Positions 23,879 to 36,419 are shown, counted from the stretch's first letter. The stretch: DNA of 64,000 bases from Plasmopara viticola (GCA_001695595.3 MBPM02000047.1:434001-498000); one strand, 5' to 3'. A program made the numbers and translations. Notes: generated by a model not told the origin, from the letters alone.

Positions 23879-25066
23879 TCATCGAATAATGGCGGTTGAA
23901 CCTCCGCCAAGTGCCGTACCAGTGTGATTTCCAACGCCGTTTCCCGCTGTTGAGCTTACCATTGCTTCCGGCATTTGAGACGTGACGGCTGCTGCCTTCT
24001 TTTGAGCTCGTTGAGCGTCGATGCGGCCCTGAACGATCGCGGTAAAATCTTTCATGTAAGCGGCGACGACATCGAGGTCAACTATAGCACGCTGTCCAAG
24101 ACGCATCACATCAGCTTCGAAAAGGTCGCTACCAGTCTTACCGCCTAAAGAATTTGCTAAAAGTGATGACGTAGCAAACCCTCCGGCTTCCGCAGTATTA
24201 CCGTTGCTGCGTTCACTGCTATGATAACTCCCTTCGACGTGCTTTAGAATCTGTCCATGCGTGCCAGTAGTACATCGCTGCAGCAAGTTACCAATCGCCA
24301 TGATAATCTGTCCGAGTGCAAGTGTCTTTTGCATTGTCCCACGAAGCGTTGCATCCGTCTCGTGTTGCAAACGCACACCCTGCACTTCCTCTTGTTCTAA
24401 AGTACGTTGGAGCGCGGCGATGCGATTGTTGAATGCCAAGACCTCGTTTACACACTCTTTTTGATACGCAGCAAACTCAAGCCGCTTCCCTTCACTTTCC
24501 TCTTCATGTAAACATTGATTCCGGCTCAAATCGTCGTTTGTTTCGCGCAAAGTGTGGTATCGATTGATGAGATCGCCCACTTCGGGATAGTCCTCGGGCA
24601 CCGTTTCTTGCACGAGCTCCAGGTATCGTGTATACTTTAAATGGTGTCGAACCTGCGTCTTAAGCGTGTCTCTCTCTTGCTGCAGTGTCATGAGCTGGGC
24701 TTGCAATCTGGTCATCTCCTCTTCTTTACTCAAGCGCTGCTTGACTTCGTCATTCGCTCGCTTGACTGCGCGATTGCGCTTGGATTCATTCTCTTGCAAA
24801 AATTTGTTGAATTTAATCAGCGACTCTTGCAGCTCCAAATCCTTTTTGCGCAAAGCGTCTTCTCGACGATGAAACGCGTCATCACGACGGGCAAACTCTT
24901 CTTTTTGAGCATCAAGTGCTTCCTGCACCTCAAATATTTGCCGACGCTTTTCCAGCATTCGCGTCGCTGGTGATACGTGAGCCAGCGTTAAAGTTTGTGG
25001 CATAATGGACCGATTCATGATCATGGAGGCGCCAGCACAAGCAAACGCGGTGCTACGAGGCTCCAT
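23879..25066 (-). CDS. CCDC42/CFAP73-like coiled-coil protein (DUF4200), flagellar
   Basis: Single-exon gene of 395 residues. Residues about 35-190 are almost continuous coiled coil, with the block RRQIFEVQEALDAQKEEF, a stretch rich in RREDALRKKDLELQ, and LIKFNKFLQENESKRNRA. These are hallmarks of the DUF4200 family (CCDC42, CFAP73/MIA2). Members sit on axonemes and, in Chlamydomonas, in the complex that modifies inner dynein arms. The C-terminal part is less ordered and Gly/Ala/Thr-rich. The gene is convergent with XPG. If it is functional, the organism keeps flagellar genes and therefore probably zoospores. The exact paralogue (CCDC42 or CFAP73) cannot be told here. Confidence 0.75.
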   Translation of the reverse strand: MEPRSTAFACAGASMIMNRSIMPQTLTLAHVSPATRMLEKRRQIFEVQEALDAQKEEFARRDDAFHRREDALRKKDLELQESLIKFNKFLQENESKRNRAVKRANDEVKQRLSKEEEMTRLQAQLMTLQQERDTLKTQVRHHLKYTRYLELVQETVPEDYPEVGDLINRYHTLRETNDDLSRNQCLHEEESEGKRLEFAAYQKECVNEVLAFNNRIAALQRTLEQEEVQGVRLQHETDATLRGTMQKTLALGQIIMAIGNLLQRCTTGTHGQILKHVEGSYHSSERSNGNTAEAGGFATSSLLANSLGGKTGSDLFEADVMRLGQRAIVDLDVVAAYMKDFTAIVQGRIDAQRAQKKAAAVTSQMPEAMVSSTAGNGVGNHTGTALGGGSTAIIR

Positions 25067-25337
25067 CTTGAACGATGAGAATAGATGTGACGCTTAGCTA
25101 ACTTTATCAAGAGCAAATTGACCTATCGTTCAGCATATCAAATAAATACTATTTGTTATTGCCAAGCGCTTAGTTTTCGGGTTTCATCTCTCTTGGCCTC
25201 GGATCGAATTGTTTGAACTTTAAAAGTGGCTGTAATATTGTGACCGTCAACCTCCAAACGCAAAGGTTTTCTAGATTGTACTCCTGCTTCAAAGTCTGCA
25301 TACTTTGCTCGTAGTTGTTTTTGTCACAGCATACAAA

Positions 25338-25478
25338 ATGAACGGCTTGGAAGACGATGAAAAGCGCATATTTGACTCGTATTTATGCACGCGCGGCCTG
25401 CATAGAGTCAAATATGCGCATACATGTCGAAGTTTTGCATCACGGTTCAGGAGGATTGGAGAGGCTGCGGTAGATTAA
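25338..25478 (+). CDS. Possible small ORF, 46 residues
   Basis: ATG at 25,338 in a good context (ACAAAATGAAC) opens a 46-residue frame starting MNGLEDDEKRIFDSYL and ending EAAVD before TAA. Composition is protein-like: acidic start, then a basic stretch rich in Arg. No family is recognised and no splice partner is obvious. It could be an unannotated peptide, an upstream ORF in a transcript leader, or chance. A 15-bp inverted repeat lies within it. Confidence 0.2.
   Translation: MNGLEDDEKRIFDSYLCTRGLHRVKYAHTCRSFASRFRRIGEAAVD
25364..25419. repeat. Perfect 15-bp inverted repeat (hairpin)
   Basis: The arms GCGCATATTTGACTC (25,364-25,378) and GAGTCAAATATGCGC (25,405-25,419) are exact reverse complements around a 26-nt GC-richer spacer. 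Arms this long and perfect are rare by chance in a single short spacer. The structure could act in DNA or RNA. It is not followed by a T-run as a polymerase III terminator would be. Confidence 0.8.
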
Positions 25479-25837
25479 CGCTAGTTCTCCTATATATATG
25501 CATCGGGATACGCAAATTGAAGTGTCCAATATATTTCCTCGAAAAACGATTTCGAGTTGTGTTTACAAGTATATAGCTAAAAGTGGTGTTGATCGTCGAA
25601 GAAGGAACAATGCTTTATGATAAGGTCACTGCAGCCAATCAGAAGCCAAAAAGATGACCGAGGGGTTCCGCCAGGGCAAGCGCCCAAGCCCCAAAACTAA
25701 GCGCCTGGCAGAGGTTCCATTCGTTATGCTATATAATAGGTCGATCTTGAAGGGGTGCTGCAGATTTCAAAGTTGAAGTATATAAAGCCAGCGTGGGATT
25801 TGCACACGTTTCTCGCTAACAAAAAGGAACAATCTGG

Positions 25838-28800
25838 ATGGCAACTATGGCCAACGAAGACGGTGACATGTCTCATCAAGCTGTGGAAGGAGATGGTGGA
25901 GAATGGACGAGTTTAGGATGCGTTGAAAAGCAAGCGCAGGCTGCCAGGCGTCATAGTGGGACCTCGATTGCTGAGGCCGGTCAGATTGCAAATTGTGGTC
26001 AAATAAGCGCAGATAGTGAGCTTTTGGAAGAGCCGAAAGAGGCGTTGCTTTCAGTGACGGTATTGACGTCACTGGAGGCGGAGACCAAGTCTGCAAATGG
26101 TCATGGCTTTCACTCCGAGTCGGCCGAGCACGTAGTGGAGAAAGATGATGGTGAGGAGACGGAAGATGACATTGCATTGTTAGAATATTTATCGGGTACG
26201 GAAAGCGATTGCTACGAAGTGGATCGCGCGAGTCGTAAAAGTGACGACGCAGATAATCAGATGTTTAAGGTGGTACTGTCACCTCGATCGAAGAATGAAA
26301 ACTTAGGCACGCCAGATAGTCCTGATGAGCCTCACGTGCTCGGAAAATCAAATTTACACCCAACGGCATCGCATCGAATGAGAGAGGTTCCACGACAGGC
26401 GTCACCTCGACTATTGGAGTCTTTGCCAAGGTCACGCAATGTAGGAGAAGAAGAGCAGAGCACGAAAGCTTCACAAATGATCCACGGGTCACGACCTCTA
26501 GATGGGACGCGGCCAAAAGCACACGAGGGCGAGAGTGAGTGGATTGCGTGCTGTACAGAGGACGGACTCACGTATTACTATAATCAACACACGCATGAAT
26601 CCCAGTGGACGAATCCAACAGTTCCCGGAGTACGGATCTACGTAACTGACGATTTATTTGCTGCTGTATCCGAAAAAGAGCCGTCAAATGCAGATTTGAA
26701 GCAGCTGAACGAGATGCTGCAGTCGGGTATGGATCTTGATGCTGTAAATGCTGAAGGCTTGACGCCATTGCACGTCGCTTGCAAGCTCAAGAATGAACAA
26801 GCAGCAACGCTGTTGGTTTACTATGGAGCCAATCTGGACGCAAAAGCTCTTCCCGATGACGCTACTTCACTGATCTTAGCTTGTAGAGTCAAGAGTACAA
26901 ATGTTGCCAACCTGCTTGTCGAGTCAAATGCAACACTCTTAGCATGCGATAGCGATGGAAATACGGCGCTTCACGTTGCCGCTACCACTGGAGATGAAGA
27001 GCTGGTCATGTGTTTGCTGCGTGGCTGTGATGATACGTTGATCTGCAAGAAAAATGGAGTAGGCGAGACGGCTCTGCATATTGCAGCAAAGCTAGGGTAC
27101 TTAAGCATCGCACAAAGGTTGCTGGCTTACGGTGCAAGTGCTAAAGACGAAGACTTCCAAGGCCGAACGCCACTAATACTAGGCATCTTGGAAAATCACG
27201 TAGAGTGCGTCCAACTTCTTCAGAGCGTCGAGGACACTGCAAGTGAAAATAAACCAGCCGTAGCATCATATCATGGCTCAGTTGATCGTAGAAAGGGAGA
27301 CATTGAGCGCGATGCGCTGAGTATTCTCCATTCGTATCTCTTCCACGTTTTCCCTCAACCATCGACTTCTGAATCGCAAACAATATGTCAGCTTGTTGAT
27401 GAAGTGCGAGATCAAATTGAGTCACTCGAAGCAAATTTGCAGGTAAGTTGCAATCGCCGATAAGTCATGCACCTCACTTTTAGAATCCATTGTCTTTTTA
27501 GTCATTTAGTACTCGTGAACAACAGTACCGGAAACAAATGAAAATCATGTCATCCACTCTTGCAGCGAGTGCTGAAGAGCTGCAAAAGGTTTGGGTTTGT
27601 CGTATACTCTATAACGGCGAACTTGACGGGAAAACTTGACGGTAGTTTTTTTGCATTTTGTAGGAAAAGACGCTTCATGGCGCGGCTCAAAATCAGCTTG
27701 TAGTGCGTGAATTGGAGCTGAATGCAAGCCGCGTATCCCATCAAGCCTTGACGTCGCGATGCGATCTTTTGGAATCAATAGCTCGCAACGCCCAAGAAAG
27801 GCTCGGAAGAGAGCGCTTAGAGCGTACCAACTACGAAGAAAGTATGCAAGAAACGCTACAGTACAGCTTGCAGGAGAATGCAAAGGTAATTGGGTCATGT
27901 CAGCAGCTTCAAGCAAATTGGAATGAGCGGCAGCAGCTGTTTGATCTGCAACAGAGTCGTCCGAATAGCCAAGAAATGTACACTTATCCACGCGACCAAG
28001 CACGTTCTTTCAGCGAGCAAGAACTTAGTAAAGATAGTTATCATCGCTCACAAACCGAAGAATTTACGGGCACTTCATCTAGTACCCAACCAATCAAACA
28101 GTGTTCAAGTGATTATCAGACACAATATCAGCAAGGACAGCACGCCGGATTGAACCACTCGTTGGGGCCGTATCGCTATGCCTATGGGCCAGAAATACTC
28201 GATGCACCCCCACCTCAACTAGACACTGATGATAGTGGGAATGTCAGTGGCACTTCAACGCCGCCATGTGCCCCGACTCGCATTGGTGCTGTTTGGAATC
28301 ATTTTTTTGAAAATGTAGGGTATGCAAGCGATCCAAATAGCTCGGATTCCTTTCATCCGCTATCCCATAAAGTCGGTCAACCCACGATTTCGCATCCTGT
28401 GAACTCGCTCGTTTTCGATGCTATACGGAGAAATAATGTGCAGAAATTGCAACGAATTCTTATGGAAGGTGTCTCTCCGAATCAACGAGACGTTGCTGAA
28501 AAAGGCACGCCGCTCCATTTAGCGTAAGAACTTTTGCCACTACTGTTTGAGACACTGTTTTCTGAAAGCCCCTTCTATTCTTGTAGATGTGAGTTGGGTG
28601 ACATTGACTCGGTCATGTTGCTCAATGAGTTCGGTGCGGAACTTGAAGCCCGAGACGAGGCGGGAAATTCACCACTCCTGGCTGCGTGTTTTCAAGGAAA
28701 CTTTGACTGTGTCAAGTTTCTTCTCCAAAATGCTGTCAATAATCATTCGGTGAACGAGAACGGCGACTCTGCTCTTCATTTAGCAGCCTGGGATGGCAGT

Positions 28801-29634
28801 ATCTCTTGCGTCTTGATCCTGCTAGACTATGGGGTCGATCCAATGGCAACCAATCGATTTGGATTGACAGCTCTTGGGAACATCAAAACCCGATCCCCCA
28901 TGCGGCACAAGTTTGACGATTTGCCGGAAACACATCCGATTCGCAGGACATTAATGGCCTTAGAGGATGCCGAACACCAAAGACTACACGTAAGCCAATC
29001 AATGTGTACAATCCACTGCCATCAGCGGTTACTGACACATCCTTTGCAGCAGTTGATTGAAGGTCAATCTACAAGTACGGAAGATGCCAATGACTCCCCA
29101 CCGTCCAAGCACGATGCTACTATAATATCTCCAAAAACGTCATGGACGGTAGGAGTTTTTTCTGTGCTTCCGCTTTCTTACAGCCAAATTTAAGGAAAGT
29201 TACTGCTTTGATTACAGCAATGGCTTCTTGGCTTCCGAGGTGCTCAAACAAATGCCAAAGAGGAAAAACAGCTACAGAAGAGCGAAGCTGGCGATACCAA
29301 CACCTCCACTACATATACTGAACACGAAGGTGACAGTGAAGATGCAGACGCCGTTTCGACGTACGAAGATTCCATATCTAGTGAGACCCAGTACGAGCCA
29401 TTGGTCCCACCGCCTGATGTCGAGGAAGGTCTTCGACGACTAAAGGCCAAGCAGCTAGCGGGTGGGTACGAGCAGTCGGGTTCTGCTGCACAAACGTTCC
29501 CTATAACGCAGCAGGAATTGTTAAAGCACGTTAATCGGACACCAAGTTCCCAAAAAATTTCGACGACTCACCCTCCAGTAGCACCAACTCGAATCAATGC
29601 ACGATACGTCGACACATTTATTATGTCGTCATAA
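25838..29634 (+). CDS. WW domain, ankyrin and coiled-coil protein (six exons)
   Basis: Hand-spliced exons are 25838-27442, 27502-27588, 27664-28523, 28587-28989, 29050-29148 and 29218-29634, giving 1,156 residues with phase conserved at every junction. The first ~230 residues are acidic and disordered. A WW domain spans about 233-261, with W235, the YYYN core, W257 and P260. Ankyrin repeats follow at about 305-460 (TPLHVACKLKNEQAATLLVY, TALHVAATTG, TALHIAAKLG). A coiled coil covers about 530-650. A second ankyrin block at about 815-975 is split across exons 3 and 4 (GTPLHLACELGDIDSVMLL). The tail is low-complexity. The fourth intron is 60 nt with no in-frame stop, so it could be retained. WW domains bind proline-rich ligands and ankyrins bind proteins, so a scaffold role is likely; no enzyme domain is seen. 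Confidence 0.88.
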
Positions 29635-29759
29635 AAAAAATTTATAAGCTAAATTACGCGAGAAATTGCTATCAATGAAAAGGCTAAAAAGTCGCTCATA
29701 TCGCACCGAGACTGTGACAGAAATTGGAGTTTTGTTTTTCCCTTGGTACGTACGTGTCA

Positions 29760-30086
29760 AGCTTGGAAAAGGTTGGGGTGACGCCCTCCTTCCAAGCGCG
29801 GGGGCTAAATGCTCGCGCGCTTCGGGCAGGTGCTCTCGGGCATCTGCAGGTCTCTAACGAGTCTCACCTTCGACGCGACGGTCTCCAGCACCGGGCGCCA
29901 CCTGGGCTCTTACCAAGTCAGAGCTAAGCAGAATAATGAAAGACCCTCACGACCTCGGTGCTGGCTGCACTGCCCGCCGAACGAGACCCGACGTATGCGG
30001 ACACCACTCTATGCCGTGGACTAGCCAGACTGAGCCTAGCACGTGCATAACTTGGCAACGCGATAACGTAATACATTACATTACAT
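29760..30086 (+). mobile_element. SINE-like element, copy 3
   Basis: Full-length member of the SINE family with the best target-site duplication in the window: TACGTACGTGTCA, 13 bp, at 29,747-29,759 and again at 30,087-30,099. The body runs from AGCTTGGAAAAGGTTGG to a tail of TTACA/ATTAC units. It lies 125 bp after the stop codon of the WW/ankyrin gene in the same orientation, so it may enter that gene's 3' untranslated region. Confidence 0.9.
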
Positions 30087-31229
30087 TACGTACGTGTCAC
30101 GAACATTTTAGCCGAGTACATCCAAAAGACTTGTTTGCTCCAACTTCGCGCACTTAGTTTCAAGCTTGACTTGGAGCGCAAGAATGATGTGTATATGTCT
30201 GTAAACTCACATCTACTACTGAATTGTGCGTTGCGCGTAGCAATTTTTTGATAAAATACATGGTGTAAAGCTCACTTAGCAAGCAAAGCAACATCCGCTA
30301 CTTCAGCTGCGGCAACTAATGCATATGATTTGTGCGTGTCTCGAAGAAGCCGGCGAGGCGGTCCTTCGTCTACTTGAAAAGTTTTAAAGGATTGCAGGTA
30401 GAAGCCACGTACTTGGACCGAGGAAAACGGATCAGGCACACCCTATGGGATCTTAGCCCTTAAAAGCTTTGCATCTTTCAGAGGAGAACCATCCAGCAAC
30501 GGTGGACTGCTATTTGCACACGCAAGCTTGCGAGGTTTAGCGGTATTAAATCTGAAATAGACTCTGGTAAGTTTAGGATCTCGCATGCTGGCGAACGAGC
30601 TGACAGTAGAGAGCAACAATGAAAAGTCAATCAAGATTCAACGGGAGTTTTGAAAGTCCCCAAGGCGAAAGTCTGGCTTGGATCTCAACAGCTTTAAGTC
30701 TTTTTTTGTCCTTGACATGCACAAGTATGAATTTATCCTATGCATGCCATGAATAAAAAAGCACGAGCCCTGGATCAATTAGTTGGGCAGGGACATAAGT
30801 GCTATCCGCTCAATCTCTCGCAAAATGTAGTCCCTTATTATAGGTATGGGTCATTTAAAAAAAGTCTGGGGAAGTATACGACCGAGATAGACATGAAGGG
30901 TACTGAGATTTACCCGAAGGCAGATCTGTAAAGCCTTCATTAGCGGGTAACTAAGCTCCGCTAGCAGCACCGGCCACCTGTGACCATTCGGGATAGCGAA
31001 AAAAATGAGTAATGCAGCTCCATAGGTACATAACGTAAAGCCGCTAATTAGGAATAGCAAATTCTTGATACTTTTTAGACTAATATCATCAAGAAAGCTT
31101 TCTTTATGTAGGAGAATCACCATTAAACTGATTTGCTTCGAGTACTTCGAGGTTCAATGGCTCCAAATTCTCTGGCAGAGCTTTGACTTATATTGCACCT
31201 GCCGTGACATGACAACCAAATGAACTATC

Positions 31230-32080
31230 GATCATTCAAACGGAGGATGTCATCCGCACTTGGTGCGGCTGGTTTTAAGTTATCTACACTGTTTTGCGGC
31301 TCTATGCTACCCACTTGTTGAGCTTTGTTATCCACAATTGATGGTACTATATTGCCTATAAGAACTGTGTTATTGACTGAGTCGTGCGAAGCTATATTAC
31401 ACATTTTCTGTCCTACCCGCATCATATCTGGCACCTGGTCTCGAAGGTACCGAACAGGTGAACAGATTTGAGCTTGTGCCAGCTGTAATTTTAGATGCTA
31501 CAAGAAAGTGTTAAAGTTTTGCGAATATTGGCTAGATTTAATCATTTTTTCAAACGGTTTTGGAAAGTGTCACAGGCCAAGCCGAGACGGCTTTAAGTTT
31601 CGAATGTCTGCGCGAGTCTGTGGGAGTTTACATAGCAGTCGTGGACATTAATTTTCTCTTCCGCAGAGAAAATTTGTCAGTGTAAGAGGATTGTTCATTT
31701 CGTTCTCATAACCACCAATTTTAGCCTTGAGAGATCTAACTGAGCCTCCATAACGACTGACTCTTTGTTAGGTGCTCTAAACTTAGATATTTTTAATATA
31801 TGTCTGGGCGAGAGCCGTCATTGGTTGTAACAACTGAACGATCCGACAATTGGGCGTCGCCCAAGCTTTAATAGCCTTGTGTCGCACAAACCAATTTTAT
31901 AGCATGCAGCTGGGTGTAATTTTCGTCGCAAAAGATATATCGACTAACTTACTTTAGTTTGGAAGCAAATTCGAGTGCAAGTTCCAAGGCATTTTTTGCA
32001 CAGAAAGTCGATGACGGGGACATGAACTTCGACTCTCGCGCCATGTCATTTTGTCTTTTCAGCGAAGAAGGCATCCATGG
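31230..32080. repeat. Degraded interspersed repeat (family B, copy 2)
   Basis: Counterpart of the 12.4-13.0 kb region. Near 31,301 it has TATGCTACCCACTTGTTG followed by TTGATGGTA; near 32,026 it has TTCGACTCTCGCG followed by CTTTTCAGC and GAAGGCATC. The two blocks are in the opposite order from copy 1. Nothing coding is recognised. Confidence 0.35.
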
Positions 32081-32750
32081 GATAGTGCTGGTGCGACGGT
32101 TTGAAAGAAGGAGCACCAGAATGCTCTGATTGCATGAAGAAATACTTCAGTAGACAGATGCTGGTTTTCATAAACAAGGCAAGCCGGTCAGCATGTTTCC
32201 AATTAAGCCATCCTCTGCGCGTTGTTGCAGCTTCGCGTGGAAATCATTTCGCCTACTACTTGTCAATTTAGAGGTACGAAACGGAGCTGAAGCAGTCATG
32301 GTAAGTAAATACATCTCCCGGACTCTAGATCCTTAGTAGTCTATTCAGATCATGTGACACGTTCCATTCGTTCTTAAAGATGAATGTCCTTCTTTGCGAA
32401 ATATTTGTTTTGACTTGGAACAAGTCGGCGAACTCAACGTACTTGCCTATACGCTTCACGTAGTTCGCCCACGTCAGCGAAGCTGGAAGCTTTAATGACT
32501 AATATATTCGTCAGGCATGTGAACCGGATGCTCATCTAAAACCTATTTTTTATTGCAGGCAAGTATAATATAGCCCAAAAGATAGCCCTTCCGACAGCGA
32601 TCACAAGTGCATCGCTACAGATGGGCAGTGACTCTGCTACACGAAAAAGTGATTTATCTTCGTCGTTGCATCAAACAACAAAATATGGTGTAAAAAATAT
32701 ACTTCGAAAGCACATGTTAATTCATTTAGCGGTTATTTGGGCCAACAACG

Positions 32751-32784
32751 ATCATTTTATTAATCCAATCATTTTATTAATCCA
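32751..32784. repeat. 17-bp tandem duplication
   Basis: ATCATTTTATTAATCCA occurs twice in direct, adjacent copies (32,751-32,767 and 32,768-32,784). This is typical of replication slippage in AT-rich DNA and carries no evident function. Confidence 0.8.
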
Positions 32785-33459
32785 CCACATGCTAGTGCTC
32801 CACATGGATAAAGTAGGTGAAAAGTATATGAGGAACCGCAAGACCTCCGATTCGCGGATTGCCGCTAGCTTCTTTATGGAGCCTGCCGACACCGGCGGAC
32901 TGTCGGAAGTCCATAAGTCTTGACTTTGTCCATGGTAAGTTGAAGGATAATATCAACACAAGATAAGTGGCGTTCGTGTGCCGCCTGACCAAGAAAGCGC
33001 AGTTAACGCCAGTTTCAGTAAGTGAAGCGGGAAAAGAAAGAGCAGACCGGTTATGGAGACAAAATTAAAATATAGTGGCCGCCCGGACAATGAATGATAT
33101 CGAAAAGTTTACTCTTGGCTTACCGCTGCAAACATCAGTTATCACAACTATTGGAAGCCCGCTTGCTGATGTCAGCAAACCTTTCACAGTCAAATGGCCA
33201 GATATTAGGTCAGCCGTGTGCTTACAGCCATACTGTGCGGTACTTGCGTTGAGTATCGAACAACGATTTCTTTGTGGTTGTGTGTGAACTGAACAATGCG
33301 GCTCACTACTTTAACTAGCGTTAAATCGTTTTATACAAGCGATTTTGATTTTCCCACGTCTTCAATAGCTTTTTGAAAGCCAAGGGCCACTGGAATGTGG
33401 GAGGGTTCGGCAAATCCTTTTTCCTCTGTCTCTTATTCGAAAATGATTTTTTACGATAG

Positions 33460-34100
33460 CAGTTATCCGACCTCGCAAAAAATCGGCTAATGTAATCAGC
33501 GGACACGACTTTTAATTGCATCCGCTATAACATTTCGTATGATTATAAAAGAACATTTCAGTACCGTTGTAAAGTGAATGTGTAGTCTTAGACACTAAAA
33601 GCCTGATTTTAGTCATCACAGTACTTACGAACGAGAGGCGACTTTGTCTTAGGATTATTATATTTTCGAGAAAGTATGCGTCGGCGACACTATCGACTTT
33701 TCAGAATGATGTTTACACATCTAGCATATATGTAGACTTCAAGTTTCATGCGAGTTCTGAGTTGGCCACTTATACAAATTGCAGCCCCGCGATTTACCGT
33801 TTTGGCAAGGCAATTTGGCGTTGCCTTACAGCGGCTGACAGTGAAAGACCTGAGAGGTTCCATACGCATAAAGCTGTGTGCTTTAAGCAGTCAACCAAGT
33901 TTGAAGATCACTGCGAAGGGGATCGATTTCCAACGCGTTTGAAAATGTTGCGCAAAGAGATGCAGTGGTTGATCCGATTGCGAAGCTTACAGTTGTATGG
34001 CAAAAATTTCTTTTATCTCAAGGAATTCGGAGCTACCCTATAAAGCGGTCCACTGACCATGAGGGCCACAGTCGAGAGCAATCTCAAGCACGCATTTGGT
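33460..34100. repeat. Degraded interspersed repeat (family A, copy 2)
   Basis: Three blocks match 1,160-1,830 in the same order and with similar spacing: GACCTCGCAAAA at 33,469 (1,167 in copy 1), GCTGTGTGCTTTAAGC near 33,873 (1,607), and GAGCAATCT near 34,077 (1,803). A plus-strand frame includes FHTHKAVCFKQSTKFEDH and DRFPTRLKMLRKEMQW, which look like a decayed transposon protein that I cannot name. Confidence 0.5.
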
Positions 34101-36419
34101 GATACAAGATCTATTTCTCCTGATGAAGCAGACGCAGCTTTGACGTGCAAATGACCTCCTCTGGCGTTTCTTGACCGCCAAGGCCAGCAAAGGCATAAAT
34201 TTGAAAGCATAACGAAGGAAAAACGCTTTCATGAGCACAATACCTTTGTGTGAAGTGGTGCGTTGTTCTCGCTTCTAACGGAATTTTTTAGACATCGGCA
34301 TGACTCGTTGCTGTATACAATTCGAAGCAGCGGTTGATTCATAGGTAAGCCACTATTTTTGGCGTGTGGTATACGTGACATCTACTGTCGCCCAGAATCT
34401 ACGCGCTTGGTGCACAACATCGTCCCAAAGGCATCTTAGATGTAAGCAATCCATGACCCGACACATAGCTCAAGGATATCGAGTATCCTGGCCAATAAGT
34501 TGGGTTTTGGGTTTTGCTCTACTTTACCGGATGATCAACGATTCCGTAACAGGTTTACCAAATTAACCGTGGCGGCGACAATACCTAAGATTTTATTTAC
34601 TCCAATCCTTGTCAATTGGCTTTGACCGATGCCGAGTAGAATTTTCATTTGTTTTTTCAATCTGGTGCTGAAAGTAAGTACAAAACTGCTGTGGGGTCGC
34701 GCTGAAAAAGCAGCTTTTTTAAATCAAAGTTTGTTCTTCGATGTCACGCAAGTATGGCTCTGACAAATTCACACATAGTTATAGAGTGTCGATTTTTTTC
34801 GTGCTCGCAGCGCGCAAAGCAGATGGACATAGTGCTCGGCACTTCGATCAAACGGGTACTACTCATTTGAAAGATCTCTGTCTTCCTCGTGGACGAAATG
34901 TCAAGAGGGTGATTATCGCACTTCTTGGGACGGATATTTGCGTCGGTAGCTGGCAGTATTTGAGTCAGACATCCTCTCGCTCACTGCCGGAGCGACTTTA
35001 GCCATTAATTAATGGGCCGAATTCCTCCTCTTTCACTTTGCCCCTCTTGCTCCTGCCACTGAATTTAGCGATCCCATAATTAAAGGCACTTTTAGTTTGG
35101 ACACAATAGAGATCCATGTCCTCTGGAGTAAGGCGTATTGCATGGCGGATGAGCTTAATATCAACTCTGTAGCCCAGCCGTACCCCTTTTTTTGTTGACG
35201 TTGTCATTGACCTAAAATTGTTTTGCAGCCCTAGTGAGCGAAGAGTCTGGTATGGCCAATAATTGCCATACCTGTCTTCCAAAGGCAAAGTTGTCTGTGA
35301 AGTATCGGGTGGAAGAATTACTGGCGCGCCATTTCCGCCGTGATAATGTGGGAGACTCTTCTAGAGCTAAATGGCTTTCGCGCGATATTTTTTTTTGATT
35401 TATCATTTTACAGATACTAAATAAATTTTTCATTGGTCCTATAAAATCCAATGATAAGAAAACTACTGAGTGAAAGGAAATTCAAGAATGAAAGAATTGA
35501 AGAACAAGATGCTCCTTTTTTTATGAATTTCATTGACTCATGTTATTACTTATTTCTTAGATCAATATTTAGATATTCTTTCAAGCTTACAGCCTTCAAA
35601 TTTTTTGAAAAATGTACGGCTTGACCCCCGACACAGGTAAAGCTTTTGCTTTTTTATGCGCAGAGGCGTGGTAGCACTTGATTATTACAAGATGATCTGG
35701 CTAAGCAACAACCCTGTTTGTTTCCTGTTTGCTCATCGTTATGAAAAAGATCCAATTTTCGTAAAACATCAGGAGTGATAATTAATCATCAATCTGACGT
35801 AATTTAAGCTTAAGTGGAGAAATGAAAGGAGCCATTGCAAAAATCCGAGCTTATATGGTTCTATAGAAGGGACCTAAAAATGATGGCTCGTGGTGCACGA
35901 CAGACAATCTATCAATATTGATGCCGATTTGCATACTGATGTAATACAAGAAAGTCTGCACACAAATATAATTTTTAGTGTTTATACAAGAACATTGGTA
36001 GGTTAAAACTCGGATAGAGTTGCATGACGTTAACTTTCAAATCGAATCTTAGTACCCACAAAAACCTTCTTTTGATAAATGAAGAAAAACAGTCGTTCAC
36101 CTGTGTGTGTGTATCACCGTCACATTTCACGTAGCGCACTCGCCGGTTACACATGAGTTTGCTAGCAATGCATACGTTCCTATTTAGTATCGTGTGCTCT
36201 ACGTCATCTGCATGCATGATCGCACACCTTCAACGCAGCGAACGCTAGGTGCATAGCCTATCTAAGTAAATTGAAAGGCTTGCTAAGGCGAGGCTTGTAA
36301 GCTACCCTTTCCATTTTTAGAAAGGCAAAAATAATAATGAATACCGCTAGCTGAACAGTTGGTGTGAGGAGAAAAGTGAAAAGTTTGCGTATCAATAACC
36401 TTGTACACAATAATTACAG

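Larger units (their letters stand above)
25067..25837. other. Intergenic region between divergent genes, with hairpin and small ORF
   Basis: This 770-bp spacer separates the divergent CCDC42-like and WW/ankyrin genes and should carry both promoters. It contains a 46-codon ORF (25,338-25,478) and a perfect inverted repeat inside it, listed separately. I see no canonical oomycete core promoter element that I would defend. Confidence 0.5.
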
